Shown: one piece after another, positions 47,839 to 59,482 of the stretch
Layout: the number at the start of each line of letters is the position of its first letter
Position numbering within the stretch: the first letter of the stretch is position 1
Assembly: GCA_032719365.1 (NCBI GenBank)
Contig: CM064863.1
Coordinates: 20,407,137-20,471,136, forward strand
From: Prinsepia uniflora
Taxonomy: Eukaryota; Streptophyta; Magnoliopsida; Rosales; Rosaceae
Reading direction: 5' to 3'
DNA length: 64,000 nucleotides
Notes under the pieces: model-generated
Told to the model about the DNA's origin: nothing
Database searches by the model: none
The model's input: the letters and a program-made list of their open reading frames with translations, nothing else
Translations under genes and position numbers: made by a program

Positions 47839-49484
47839 TGTAACGACCCATCCCGAATCTACGAGATTAATTAAGGATTAATTGCGGATTATCGAGGATT
47901 ATTACACGATTGGGGTAAATTGTAATTTACCCCTAGATTGGTGAAAATGTTAACTTTTAACCCGGAAAGTCAATTGCACGTGGTAGTGTGGACTAATAGA
48001 TGAGTGATAAGTGTTACTCATCCATTGATCCTCAACTACATACATGCATCTCACATTTTCCCTTCCTATTTTCATCCACCCGAACCCCTCACCCAACCAT
48101 TTCCTTCCTTCCCTCATCATCTGTGGCTACCCGAGAGGGACTGAGAGTGAGAGTGAGAGTGAGGCAGAGAGATGTAGAGGTGGCCAAAAACTGTGAACCA
48201 GGTAAGCCGTGTGGGTGTTATTTTTGGGTTTAGATTTTGGGATGTTGGATCATGAAACTAAAGCCAAGTTTTTGTTTCTCAGGTCTGGACAAATTCACAG
48301 GGCCAAGAATTAGAAAGAATGGACGTCTGAGTCGTGCTGGGGACAAGTTCCAAGTTGACCCGTGAATGTTTGAATTGAACAGGTGAGTTTATGGTGCTTT
48401 TTTTTTAGTTTTGAGGTCTTGGATCTCTTGCTGGGTTAGAGTCGATTAGATTAGGAGAAAATGGAAAATAATGGTGGTCGGACAGTTGAGAACGAGTCGG
48501 GTCGAGTCGCGAGTCAGAACGAGTCGAGTCGAGTCACGAGTCAGAACGACCCGTTATAGTGATCCGAGTTGATCCGGCCAGAATTAGGGGATGATGATGT
48601 GGCAGTCCACGTCATCACCTGTCAGGCCATGTGGCCAATCAAAGGATGACACATGGCATATGTGTTAGGTCTAGTTAACGTCGACATGGCAGTCCGCGTT
48701 AGTGTTGACCGTCCACCTGGACCAGTAAGAGAATGCCACATGGTAGGGTGTCAGGATCTGTCAGGCTTACGTGGCAGCTGACGTGGTAGTCCACATCAAC
48801 ATTGTCAGACCATGTGGACCAGTGAGATGGTGTCACATGGCAACGTGTCAGAGCTTTGTTAGATTATCAGAGCTGACGTGGCAGTGACACGTGGTAGTGA
48901 TGACGTCAATAGGTGACATCATCAAGTAACGTGGTAGTGTAAGAGGATGACATGTGGCACCACTCATGGAGTGCCTCTTGTTAGATTGTCAGGAGTTGTC
49001 AGTTGTTAGTCCTGTTAGGCTAACGTCACTACTGACGTTAGCTAGGACTGTCGTCAACGGATGACGTCAGCAACTGACGTTAGCGGATGATGTCAGCAGA
49101 TGACGTCAGCGTTGACCAGCATTGACTGGACTTTGATAGGCAAGTGTGGTCGTGTGGGAAAGAATCTTTAGTTCAAACTGATCCTGTTTGAAAGATTTCG
49201 ACGATCTGAATCCAATGGTGGTGGTTTCAGGTCGATCGGAGTTCGTTTGGTAGGTTATTTGGAGGTTTTTAGCCTCGGGAAGTGTGTTCGGGATAGTTAC
49301 TATTCCGAGAGTTTTGAGGGTTTATGATTTACACTTGTATAGGTTTGTAGTAACCTTTGGGTATGATTTGGACAAGCCCGGACGTCCTGGAGACTGTGGA
49401 TAGGCTTTGGATTAGCTTACGGCGCGGATTGCGAGCGCGCTACTTGGACGGTCTGTGAGTGTACTTTGATTTCTAAATGATGCT

Positions 49485-49524
<40 letters not shown>

Positions 49525-49831
49525 AGTGCTTTATGAATATGTTTGAAATGCCCGATTTATGTTTTATATGATTTGAATGATGTTTTAATTATCGGCATGA
49601 ATGATTTCACGGAGACACGTGGAATCGGTATTTCGGGCTTGAGACCCAATTTAATTAAGGTTTGACTTAGAGTATAGTCAAACGGGGACCTTAACAACGA
49701 TTTGAGAATGAAATGGTTTTTCGGATTTGGAAATGATAACTCGGGCTAGTGACCCAGTTCTGGTTTATATAAAATGATATTTGAGCTTGTGACCCTTTAG
49801 TGGATTTGAGATATGAGATTTCGGGCTTGTG
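47839..49831 (+). repeat. Right LTR of G, interrupted
   Basis: Starts TGTAACGACCCATCCCG. Relative to the left LTR about 180 bp is missing after GCACGTGG near 47980, removing the block between the start region and the palindrome. The palindrome at 47999-48022 has two C-to-T changes. A (TA)n run lies at 49488-49519. TGACGTCA-like sites cluster at 48900-49110. Confidence 0.65.
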
Positions 49832-50213
49832 TGTAACGACCCGCCTTGAATATTAGGATTAAATATTAATTAATTATGAATTTAAAATGACTAATCGGGG
49901 ATTAGTTGAGTGAATTTGGACGAATGGTGTAAAATGACCGTTTTCCCATAGATTGGGAAAATGTTGACTTTTGACTCAGGGAGTTAAACGTACGAGGACC
50001 GATGATCGTGACGTAGATTGAAACGTCACGAGTCTGTAGACAGGCAGCATGTCGAAATCGGAGGTTCAACAGAGAAGTTACGGGTCTAGAACGTTTTATG
50101 GCACTATTCATGAAAATCGAGAAACAAACATGTGGTAGGTTTGGATTGGATTGGAAATCTGGGTGGACCAATTAGTAAGTGACACCTGTCCTTTATCTGA
50201 TTGGCCCATTCCC

Positions 50214-52096
50214 TGACTACGCCCAAACTACGCATTAAATTAAACATGTAATTCGAGTGTTATACAATTTAAACCCTTTTTGTGTAGATGTAGTATTGAT
50301 AAATAGGGATCGTTCTTAACCGGGGAAATTAGGGAACATTAATAATATGTTAGTGGAATATGAATAAAAGAATAATGAATTAGAGAATTAAATAATAAAA
50401 GAATTAAACAATCAAAGAATTAATAAATTAAAGAATAGATGAACAAGATAATAATGAATTAATGAATTACAAAGAATTAATAAATTAACGAATTAAAGAA
50501 TGAAATAATAGAAGAATAAAGGACTTAGTTAATCAAAGAATAAAGGAATTAATTAATCAAAGAATCAATAAATTAAATAATAAAGGAATGAAAGAATAAA
50601 AGCATCAAAGAATAAAAGAATAAAGAATAAAAGAATAACGAATAAACAAGGGGGGTTTTGAAGAGGGTTGTAATTATGTAAATAAGTAAAAGCATAGATA
50701 AACTCATTCTATTTCTATTCTAACTTATGCACAAAGTAGACTTCCCGTAAACACAAACTTCAACAACATACTACAATTGCAAATATTTGAATTAATCACG
50801 AAATTATACCTTCACAAACTCATATTTCTTCATACATTTTTCATATTATAAATGCACCGAACAACGGATTTTTACTTATAATATAATTACCTTAAGTTTG
50901 TGATTTAATGCGCCGAACAGCGGTCATACATTAAATCTCTCCAAATCTACTCTAAATGCCCCGAACAGCGGATCAACATTTAGTTTCGAAATGAAGTTTA
51001 AGCTCTAAAATGTAAGAAGTGAATGATTTTTAGAAAGTAAAACACATGGAGATTATACTCAATTTTCACAAAAGATAGGAAGGAGAAACCAATACATATA
51101 TTGCATTATAATTAGAACCAATAACAAATAAAAGAGTTTAAGAGAATGGAGAGCAAATGTTACACTTTTCAGATTGGATGAGAACAATGGATTGTTTTTC
51201 ACAAGGAACACCGAACAGCGGCTGGAACCTTATGAAGATGGAAGAAGATTAAACAAGGAAATTTGGACTTGAACTCTCAAAATTGTATTGGAACTATTTT
51301 GCCAAGATTTCTCCTAAAAGAGGCTCAATTTTGTGCTACTTGGAAGTGATTTCAACAAGTGAAATCAACTCCTATTTATAGATGGAGAAAGCCACCAAAA
51401 ATAATATAAAAATACAATAAAAAAAATGGAATAATGGAATGATGAGTAATAAAGATTTGTGATGATGTTTAGAGGTGGTTTGAGTTGTAAAGTTGTAAAA
51501 TTGGGTTGGAAAGTTGTTGGAAGGTGGCTGGAAATTGAGTGGAAGTCTGCTGGAAAATAGGGAAGAAAATTCGGTGGCTGGCTGCTGAAATGGGAAGCTG
51601 GCGCTCGGCAGGCGGTCGCTGAAGAGAGGACGTGCGATTCGGCAGGCGCGCGCCGGATGTTTGTCTGCGCGTTCGGTACAGGACTGCCGCGGCTGGGAAA
51701 GGCTTGAGGGTGCGGGCTGCGCCAGTTTGGGCCGCTGCTATGCGGGCTGGGCCGAACAGAAATCGGCTGCTGGACTTCTTCGCTGGGCTGGCGGGCCTCT
51801 TTTTTTCTTTTCTTTTCGCTGGGCTGCACTGATCCACTGGGCCGGGCTGCACATAATTAATTAATTAATTAATAACTAAATTAATAATTCCCACTGAATT
51901 TCATCCATAATTTGTTCGTTATAATTCCGATCGGGACGATTCTTTCGCCAAAATGCTCCAAATTACAAACTTTATTTATCTAAACATAAAATCACAAAAT
52001 AATTTATTTTATCAATTTATTTAATATTTTAATATTAAAATTCAAGTATAAAGGGTATAAAATAATATAAAATAATGCTTATTTAACGTCCTATCA
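50214..52096 (-). repeat. 3' LTR of element H (1883 bp)
   Basis: Plus strand TGACTACGCCC...CCTATCA. Contains a long AT-rich zone of GAATTAATAAATTAAAGAAT-like units at 50345-50640, four CCGAACAGCGG-type motifs between 50850 and 51225, and a TATA box (minus CTATAAATAG) at 51372-51381. Confidence 0.95.
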
Positions 52097-52114
52097 AATA
52101 CCCCCACACTTAAA
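52097..52114 (-). other. Polypurine tract of element H
   Basis: On the minus strand TTTAAGTGTGGGGGTATT abuts the 3' LTR. Its 14-base core TTTAAGTGTGGGGG is repeated exactly at 53731-53744. Confidence 0.85.
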
Positions 52115-53971
52115 CTTTGCTAGTCCCTAGCAAAAACTAAAATCAAACTACGAATTCAAAACAAGTAGACCCTTAACCATTTGTCTCAAATTTCATTGTT
52201 ATAATCATGGCATAAAAGATTTTCACTTAAAACATTTAAGCAAATGGAATTCAAGAGTTAATACATGGTAACAAAATGTTTCGACAAGTAAGATAATGAG
52301 TAAATATGGTGAAATGGATCTCTGCATGAATAAGACAAGTATGAATCAACTCACAAGGATATGCACTCATAAATTCACTCAATTTTGTGAGGGTTTGTGT
52401 TTGCACTCAAAGTATGTGAGAGATGCTCACATAATCGAAATGAAGTACTTTTGCAAAATCTCAAACAAACACCTCAAGATAAAAACAAAACATACTTGCG
52501 CAAATGAACCAAAACCATAAGCTTACTCAAGTGATTGACTCAACTAATCAAAATTTACCATCTTAAGGATCATAAGGTCTTTACGAAGGTTGTAATGGGG
52601 CTAAGTTTAGAGGCAAGGAATATATAGGACAAGTGGTGCTCAAATTCGTTCCAAGACTCAATAGACTCCCAAAACGTATCATAACTTCCCAACCTTAGTG
52701 CAATGATGTCAGTAATCCATCCCTTCGAACATAGGCCTAATTTCATCTTGTTGGGCCTCGAATTCATTCTTTGTGCCGGATTTACAAATGTAAAGGACTT
52801 AACTCAAACATTCATAATCAAACCTTATTACCTTGATAAAAACTTCAATATATCTTTCTTTCTTTTTTTCTTCTCTTTTTTTTTATATTTTTTTTTTCAT
52901 TTTTTTTTTCATATATCAAGGTAATAACATGTGTCAAAAATACAACAATGTTTGAGTAAGTAAATCCACAAAATACACATAAAAGTCTTTCAATATCATC
53001 ATTTTCTCTTTACATAATCATTATGTCTTCAACCGAGTCCTTGGAACAAAGGTAAAAGATGTCTATACTAAGCTCAAGTGTTTAGATAATCATGGTGAGG
53101 AAAGAAAGGCTTAATGTGGGCTCAAAAGGGGTAAAACTAAGGGGGTCGCAACTTGTGCGCACAAAATAGGGAACATGGATGTTTGAATTTGTGGTGTTAA
53201 CCCTAATGCCTTAATCATTTCCAAAATCAGAGAATTTATTGACTTAAAAGCTTTGAAAATCACATAGAATAAGTTCTAGTGCTCTAGAGTTCATTAAAAG
53301 CTATGGCAAGCAGTTATGAGGCATATGTATATCAATTTAAACAAAGAACTTTATGAATCACTCATCAAAGATGTATATAAGTTCTAAAGCTCACATAAGG
53401 TTCAAATGATTCATACTTATCATATCATGCTTATTTATGTACCAATTTACATACATTATCTTCAAGTAGTAACACTTAATCACAAAATATTAACAAACAA
53501 ATTCAAGTTGTAGTGATCATCTTTATAGCCATAACATATTCATTTCCATTCACTTATATCATTGACAAGTTAAAGGGCAACTTGATGATTCGTAAAAACA
53601 CTACGTTAAAACAAAAAGACTCAAGAAAGCAATAATAATTTTTTTTTTTTGAGAAAGAAATAAAACAATTGAAAATTAAGAAAGACTTAATAAAACAATT
53701 TCAAATGCACAAATAAATTTGTAAACCATTCCCCCACACTTAAATTCTACATTGTCCTCAATGTAGGAAAATACGAAGTAATTTAAACATAGAATCAAAG
53801 TAAGGAAGATGATTTAAGAAAATGAAATAAGAAAGAAAAACATAAAAGAGAGTGAAGGGTTGAAAGAAAGCAAATCTGTGTTGATGACTCCTTCACACTC
53901 GCGAACACATTGGGTTGCCTCCCAACAAGCGCTTGAAGTTTAACGTCCATCCAGCCTAGACCAAATTTAGT
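52115..53971 (-). other. Non-coding region between gag-pol and PPT of H
   Basis: Athila-lineage elements often carry an envelope-like ORF here. This copy has none: frames are all below about 75 codons. A T-rich run lies at 52850-52915, and a second PPT-like 14-mer at 53731-53744 marks the upstream end. Confidence 0.75.
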
Positions 53972-56900
53972 TCATCTGATGGGACGTCGTAGCACTCTTT
54001 CTGACTCCACATCGTGTTCGCCAATTGCCTCGATATAAGGCTTCAATCTATGGCCATTGACCTTGAACTCTTTTCCAGTTCCAACGTGTTTTATCTGTAT
54101 GGCTCCATGGGCAAAAATATTAGTGATAACAAAAGGTCCTACCCATCTAGAACATAACTTACCAGGAAAGAGTCTAAGCCGAGAGTTGAAAAGCAAAACT
54201 TTCTGGCCAATGTCAAATGCTTTACTCCTGATCTGTTTGTCATGAAATGCCTTTGCCTTTTCCTTGTAGATCAGAGTGCTTTCAAATGCATCATTTCTGA
54301 TTTCCTCAAGCTCACTCAGCTGGAGCTTTCGATGCAGACCGGCGTCATCTAGCTTGATGTTGAACGTTTTGACGGCCCACCATGCTTTATGCTCTAGTTC
54401 CACCGGAAGGTGACATGCTTTACCGTACGTCAACCTATAGGGAGACATTCCTATAGGTGTTTTGTAGGCCGTCCTGTATGCCCAAAGTGCATCAACCAAC
54501 CGTTGGCTCCAATCCTTTCGATTAGGACCCACAGTTCGCTCTAGTATCTTCTTGATCTCTCTATTACTGACTTCCGCCATTCCACTCGTTTGAGGATGGT
54601 AAGGTGTAGATACTCGATGAGTGACACCATACCGTTTCAGTAAAGCTTCAATGGTCTTGTTGCAGAAATGACTTCCTCCATCACTTATTAGGACCCGCGG
54701 GATCCCAAACCTGGAAAGAATGTTAGTTCGGAGGAAATCTGCAACAGTTTTAGAGTCATTAGTCCTGGTGGCCTTAGCTTCCACCCATTTTGATACATAA
54801 TCAACGGCAAGTAAGATATAGAGATAGCCATTAGATTGAGGAAACGGACCCATAAAATCGATACCCCAAACATCAAATATTTCAACAGTAAGAACATAAT
54901 GTTGTGGCATTTCATCCCTGCGTCCTAAGTTTCCTGATCTCTGACATTTATCACAGGCTAAGCAAAATGAATGTGCATCTTTAAAAAGTGTGGGCCAATA
55001 TAGTCCAGATTCTAAGATTTTGAGTGCAGTTTTTCTAGATCCAAAGTGGCCTCCACAAGCATGGCTATGGCAGAACTCTAGGACTGACCTATGTTCAATA
55101 TCAGGGACACATCTCCTAATCAATAAATCTGCACAGTGTTTCCACAAATAAGGTTCATCCCAAATATAGTGCCTAGCATGCTTCTTAAGTTTATCTTTTT
55201 GTGCACGGGAGAGGGTGGTGGGCAACTGCTTGGTGACTAAATAATTGACAATATCAGCATACCAAGGAGTACCTCCCTCGATTCTGAAGAGTTGTTCGTC
55301 TGGAAACATCTCTTGAATCGCCACAGGATCTCGCTCATGTGCAATGCGACTCAAATGATCCGCCACCACGTTCTCTACGCCTTTCTTATCTTTAATCTCG
55401 ATGTCAAACTCTTGAAGAAGAAGAATCCATCGGATCAGTCTTGGTTTCGCTTCCTTCTTGGCTAGGAGATACTTCAGTGCTGCATGATCAGTGTAAATAA
55501 TGACTTTAGTTCGAAGTAGATAAGAACGAAATTTATCTAAAGCAAATACAACAGCAAGCAACTCCTTTTCTGTAGTGGTGTAGTTCATCTGGGCATCATT
55601 TAAGGTTCTGGATGCATAGTAGATGGCGTAGGGCTTCTTATCCCGCCTTTGTCCGAGTACGGCTCCAACTGCATAATCAGAGGCATCGCACATTAGTTCA
55701 AAGGGTAAGGACCAATCAGGGGCACAAAGAATGGGGGCAGTGGTTAAGAGATTTTTAAGCTTCTCAAAAGCTTCCTGACAGTCTGCATCAAAGACGAAGG
55801 GTGTCTCCTTCTGAAGCAGTCGGCACAAGGGCCTTGCAATGTGGGAGAAGTCTTGGATAAATCTTCTGTAAAATCCTGCGTGACCAAGAAATGAACGGAT
55901 TCCTCTCACCGAAGTGGGAGAGGGTAAGTGGCGCACAGTATCAACTTTAGATTTATCGACTTCAATTCCTCTTTCAGAGACAATATGGCCCAAGACTATC
56001 CCTTGTCTAACCATGAAATGGCATTTCTCCCAGTTAAGTACCAGATTAGTTTCGACACACCTTTGTAAGATAAGTGCTAGGTGTTCTAAGCATGCATCAA
56101 AACTATCCCCAAAGACACTAAAATCGTCCATAAATACTTCAATTATTTTTTCGACGTATTCAGAGAAAATAGAAAGCATGCATCTTTGGAAAGTACCTGG
56201 GGCGTTACATAAACCGAAAGGCATTCTTCGGTAGGCAAAAGTGCCAAAAGGACAAGTGAAAGTCGTTTTATCTTGGTCATTTTGAGCGATACAGATTTGA
56301 TTGTACCCGGAATAACCATCAAGAAAGCAATAATAGGAGTGACCTGCTAACCTTTCAAGCATTTGATCAATGAAGGGCAAAGGGAAGTGATCCTTCCTAG
56401 TTGCTTTGTTCAGGCGTCGATAGTCGATGCAGACTCTGTATCCGGTCACTGTTCGCTGGGGCACTAGCTCTCCTTCACTGTTCGCAACAACTGTGACTCC
56501 ACTTTTCTTTGGGACTACTTGGACTGGTGAGACCCATTTGCTGTCTGAAATTGGGTAGATGACACCACAGTCCAAGAGTTTGATGACCTCTTGTTTCACA
56601 ACTTCCATCATCGGAGGATGGAGGCGACGTTGGGCTTCGCGAGAGGGCTTTGCATCATCTTCTAGTAAGATTCGATGCACACAAGTTGTAGGGCTGATTC
56701 CCTTGATATCTGACAGAGTCCATCCAATGGCTGTCTTGTACTTTGTCAAGACCTGTACCAGTCTATCTTCCTGTGACTCGGTTAGTGCAGAAGACACTAT
56801 GACGGGCAGAGTGTCGTCCGAGCCAAGATAGGCATACTTCAGGTGGTCAGGCAAAACTTTGAGCTCGAGAACTGGGGCCTGAATCACTGAAGGAGGAGTG

Positions 56901-59482
56901 GCATTAGTACTAATTGGAAATGACGAGGGTACCTGATGATTCACCATTCTGGGGGTCTCATTTAGGGTCATGACTTCATCCCAAATTCGAGGTTCTAGTT
57001 CGTAATCTGTATCCTCAACCAAGGCGTCCCCTGATTGTGTTAGGCCAACTCCTTCCTGGATTATCATGTTGAGTGTGTCTTCTCGAATTGAATCAAATTG
57101 TTTCTCTGCGAGAGAAGTGCACACGTCAACAGAAAAAGTAGTATGAGTTGCGGAACTAGGGTACCTCATGGCATCAAAGATGTTGAAGCCAATCTCCTCT
57201 CCGTCTACTTCCATAGTTAATGTTCCATTGAACACATCAATCTTTGTCTTGGCAGTTCTCATGAATGGTCTTCCCAACAGCATTAGTGGAGCTTGATTCG
57301 TAGGGGAATCCTCCATGTCTAGGACATAAAAGTCAGCTGGGAAGATGAGCTGGTTAACCTGCACAAGAACATCTTCTACGTATCCCTTAGGATACACATT
57401 AGAGCGATCGGCTAACTGAATGATAATATCGTCATGCTGTAATTTACCTAGACCTAGGGCAACATATAGTGAATATGGCATAACATTAATGGATGCCCCT
57501 AAGTCTAGCATGACTTTATCAAATGACTTGTTACCAATCACGCAGGGAACAGAAAAACTCCCTGGATCCTTCAACTTTGGGGGTAGCCGACGCTGGATTA
57601 CAGCAGAAACTGTTTCACTCACCATCACAACCTCCTTCTCCCTCGTCTGGCGCCTTGGAGTGCATAACTCTTTCAGAAATTTTGCGTATTTCGGCACTTG
57701 TTTGATGCACTCGATCAAGGGCATGTTGATTTGCACCCTTTTGAAGATCTCCAAGATTTCCTCATCGGATTCATTCTTCTTAGATTTGGCAAGCCTACTT
57801 GGAAATGGTGCATGCACAAACGGGGAATTAGTAACATCCGAACTTGAAGGGATTGGGTTATTACCTTGTGTGTGGGTAGGTTGAACTGGCGGTTGTGTCA
57901 TGGTGGTCTTAGTTGCCACCTTGTGTTTTTCAGCCTCAGAAACGGCTGGATCTGGTTCTATTTCTCCGAGCACTTTACCACTTCGAGTGGTGATTGCATT
58001 GGCTTCAGGTCTTACATTTGGGTTGGGTGTAGGTTGAGGTGGAAGCACCCCGCTAGCTTGGATCTTACCCATGAAGTCCACGACCTTACCCATTTGGTCC
58101 TTGAGATCAGCGATGTCTTTTTGTTGATTTTGCTGACCTGTGACAAGAGCCTGAGTTGACGCCATTAGTGTTTGCTGCCCTTGGGAAAGAGCAGCCAGCA
58201 TTTTATCATAATCAGGATTAGAAGATGAAGAAGTATGATTATTTGCATGATTATGAGAAAAGTTAGAAAATGGGACCGGGGGCCTTGGTTGCCATGTGGG
58301 CCTTGGTTGCCATGTGGGCCTTGGGAACTGGTCTGGGACACGGTTTGGCCCAGTCGACATGTGCTGAGGGTTTAGGACATTGTTCGGATCTCTCCAACTG
58401 TAACCTTGGGTCCTTGGCCCTCCTTGATAGCCTCCAATGGCGTGTGCCATTTCAGTTCCGGAGTCTTCTTCCCTTGCAGTGTAGGGACATTGTTCCTCAA
58501 GATGGCCTTGAGAGCATATGGAACAAACTGGAGCTACCTGTTTCTTTAGCTCAAGCATATTTGAAAGCATAGAGGTGATCTTATCTAACTTAGAATCATT
58601 TATAGCATGGGAACTTACCTCATGTACCTTTCTAGAAATAGGATCGGCACCTTCGTATTGTGCATCATTGAGTGCACGGCTTTCAAGTAGTGCACGACCA
58701 TCTACTAGGCTCCGAGCTAAGAAACTTCCATTAGCTGCAGCATCGAGCAGTCCTCTATCCCAACCTTTGAGTCCTTCATAAAAGTAGGTTAAAAGATAGC
58801 CTTCTATGATCCCGTGAGTAGGGCATGAAGCACAAAGTTCCTTAAACCTCTCATAGTACTGGCTGAAATTCTCATCATGTTCTTTCTGCTTGATTCCAGT
58901 GATCTCTTTTCTTAAGACCGTAATCTTTGAGGCAGGGAAGTACTTGGTAAGAAACTCCTGAACCAACTTCTCCCAAGAGTCAATATGATTGGGTGGGAGA
59001 CTTAAAAGCCATACCCGTGCTCTTTCTTCCAAGGACAATGGGAAAGCTTTCAGCTTCATGATTTCCAAGTCCGCATCATCCGGACACATACTACTAATGA
59101 TGAATTGGAACTCCGTTAAGTGTTTGTGTGGATCTTCATTTCTGATTCCACGGAACTTGGGTAGTTGATGAAGAACTCCACTCTTAAGCTCAATATCTTT
59201 CTTGTTGGTTCGAGGCTCGGGATACTGGATGCAGAAGTCTGTAGTGCCATTTGTGTTTGCACATGTCTGCTCCCGGATACTCAGGTTTCGTGCCATGGTT
59301 ATCGGTGTTCCGAAAATCTGTTCTTCTTCTGAATTACTCTTCTCGCTTTTGGACTCACCGAATATTGGGGATGGAGGTTCGAACGAACTGGTTTGCTTAA
59401 GTGCGTCTCTGAATGTGGCGTTGCTTGGTGAGATGTCAAGTTGTCTTCTCAGCCGATCAAGCTTAGATTGATGAGCACGCAT
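53972..59482 (-). CDS. Gag-pol polyprotein of Athila-lineage element H (1836 aa, intact)
   Basis: Single open frame starting MRAHQSKLDRL. Gag domain about residues 105-240 (LPKFRGIRNEDPHKHL; WEKLVQEFLTKYFP). Zinc knuckle C320-x2-C323-x3-H327-x4-C332. A short duplication PRPTWQPRPTWQPRP near 388-402. Protease D660 in MLDLGASINVMPYS. RT with VCIDYRRLN and FMDD at 1117-1120. RNase H around 1255-1380 (FELMCDASDYAVGAVLGQ; TTTEKELLAVVF; IIYTDHAALKYLL). Integrase zinc site ending CLACDKCQ about 1507-1513, then D1542, D1601 and E1637 as the DDE triad. The C-terminal domain contains FDIGQKVLLFNSRLRLF. SINVMPYS and EVFMDDFSVFG are Athila-like. It makes capsid, protease, reverse transcriptase, RNase H and integrase. 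No stop or frameshift was seen. No envelope. Confidence 0.96.
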   Translation of the reverse strand: MRAHQSKLDRLRRQLDISPSNATFRDALKQTSSFEPPSPIFGESKSEKSNSEEEQIFGTPITMARNLSIREQTCANTNGTTDFCIQYPEPRTNKKDIELKSGVLHQLPKFRGIRNEDPHKHLTEFQFIISSMCPDDADLEIMKLKAFPLSLEERARVWLLSLPPNHIDSWEKLVQEFLTKYFPASKITVLRKEITGIKQKEHDENFSQYYERFKELCASCPTHGIIEGYLLTYFYEGLKGWDRGLLDAAANGSFLARSLVDGRALLESRALNDAQYEGADPISRKVHEVSSHAINDSKLDKITSMLSNMLELKKQVAPVCSICSQGHLEEQCPYTAREEDSGTEMAHAIGGYQGGPRTQGYSWRDPNNVLNPQHMSTGPNRVPDQFPRPTWQPRPTWQPRPPVPFSNFSHNHANNHTSSSSNPDYDKMLAALSQGQQTLMASTQALVTGQQNQQKDIADLKDQMGKVVDFMGKIQASGVLPPQPTPNPNVRPEANAITTRSGKVLGEIEPDPAVSEAEKHKVATKTTMTQPPVQPTHTQGNNPIPSSSDVTNSPFVHAPFPSRLAKSKKNESDEEILEIFKRVQINMPLIECIKQVPKYAKFLKELCTPRRQTREKEVVMVSETVSAVIQRRLPPKLKDPGSFSVPCVIGNKSFDKVMLDLGASINVMPYSLYVALGLGKLQHDDIIIQLADRSNVYPKGYVEDVLVQVNQLIFPADFYVLDMEDSPTNQAPLMLLGRPFMRTAKTKIDVFNGTLTMEVDGEEIGFNIFDAMRYPSSATHTTFSVDVCTSLAEKQFDSIREDTLNMIIQEGVGLTQSGDALVEDTDYELEPRIWDEVMTLNETPRMVNHQVPSSFPISTNATPPSVIQAPVLELKVLPDHLKYAYLGSDDTLPVIVSSALTESQEDRLVQVLTKYKTAIGWTLSDIKGISPTTCVHRILLEDDAKPSREAQRRLHPPMMEVVKQEVIKLLDCGVIYPISDSKWVSPVQVVPKKSGVTVVANSEGELVPQRTVTGYRVCIDYRRLNKATRKDHFPLPFIDQMLERLAGHSYYCFLDGYSGYNQICIAQNDQDKTTFTCPFGTFAYRRMPFGLCNAPGTFQRCMLSIFSEYVEKIIEVFMDDFSVFGDSFDACLEHLALILQRCVETNLVLNWEKCHFMVRQGIVLGHIVSERGIEVDKSKVDTVRHLPSPTSVRGIRSFLGHAGFYRRFIQDFSHIARPLCRLLQKETPFVFDADCQEAFEKLKNLLTTAPILCAPDWSLPFELMCDASDYAVGAVLGQRRDKKPYAIYYASRTLNDAQMNYTTTEKELLAVVFALDKFRSYLLRTKVIIYTDHAALKYLLAKKEAKPRLIRWILLLQEFDIEIKDKKGVENVVADHLSRIAHERDPVAIQEMFPDEQLFRIEGGTPWYADIVNYLVTKQLPTTLSRAQKDKLKKHARHYIWDEPYLWKHCADLLIRRCVPDIEHRSVLEFCHSHACGGHFGSRKTALKILESGLYWPTLFKDAHSFCLACDKCQRSGNLGRRDEMPQHYVLTVEIFDVWGIDFMGPFPQSNGYLYILLAVDYVSKWVEAKATRTNDSKTVADFLRTNILSRFGIPRVLISDGGSHFCNKTIEALLKRYGVTHRVSTPYHPQTSGMAEVSNREIKKILERTVGPNRKDWSQRLVDALWAYRTAYKTPIGMSPYRLTYGKACHLPVELEHKAWWAVKTFNIKLDDAGLHRKLQLSELEEIRNDAFESTLIYKEKAKAFHDKQIRSKAFDIGQKVLLFNSRLRLFPGKLCSRWVGPFVITNIFAHGAIQIKHVGTGKEFKVNGHRLKPYIEAIGEHDVESERVLRRPIR

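Larger units (their letters stand above)
43845..49831 (+). mobile_element. Coding-free LTR retrotransposon G, partial
   Basis: Left LTR from 43845 (TGTAACGACCCATCCC), interior to 47838, right LTR from 47839 broken at 49831 by LTR F. The interior of about 2 kb has no frame above about 115 codons and no retroelement domain. A PPT-like CTTCAAGGAGAGTGGAT precedes 47839. The left LTR lacks its 3' part: similarity to the right LTR is lost near 45746, so LTR end, PBS and part of the interior are deleted. Like E it appears LARD-like. The right end is outside the window. Confidence 0.65.

Noticed and set aside
51365..51829. 154-codon minus-strand frame in both LTRs of H (also 62026-62490), with a hydrophobic C-terminus
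   Set aside because: It lies upstream of the conserved TATA box, so in U3 rather than in the transcript. The sequence is Ser/Pro-rich low complexity and resembles no known protein. Conservation between the LTRs only reflects recent insertion.
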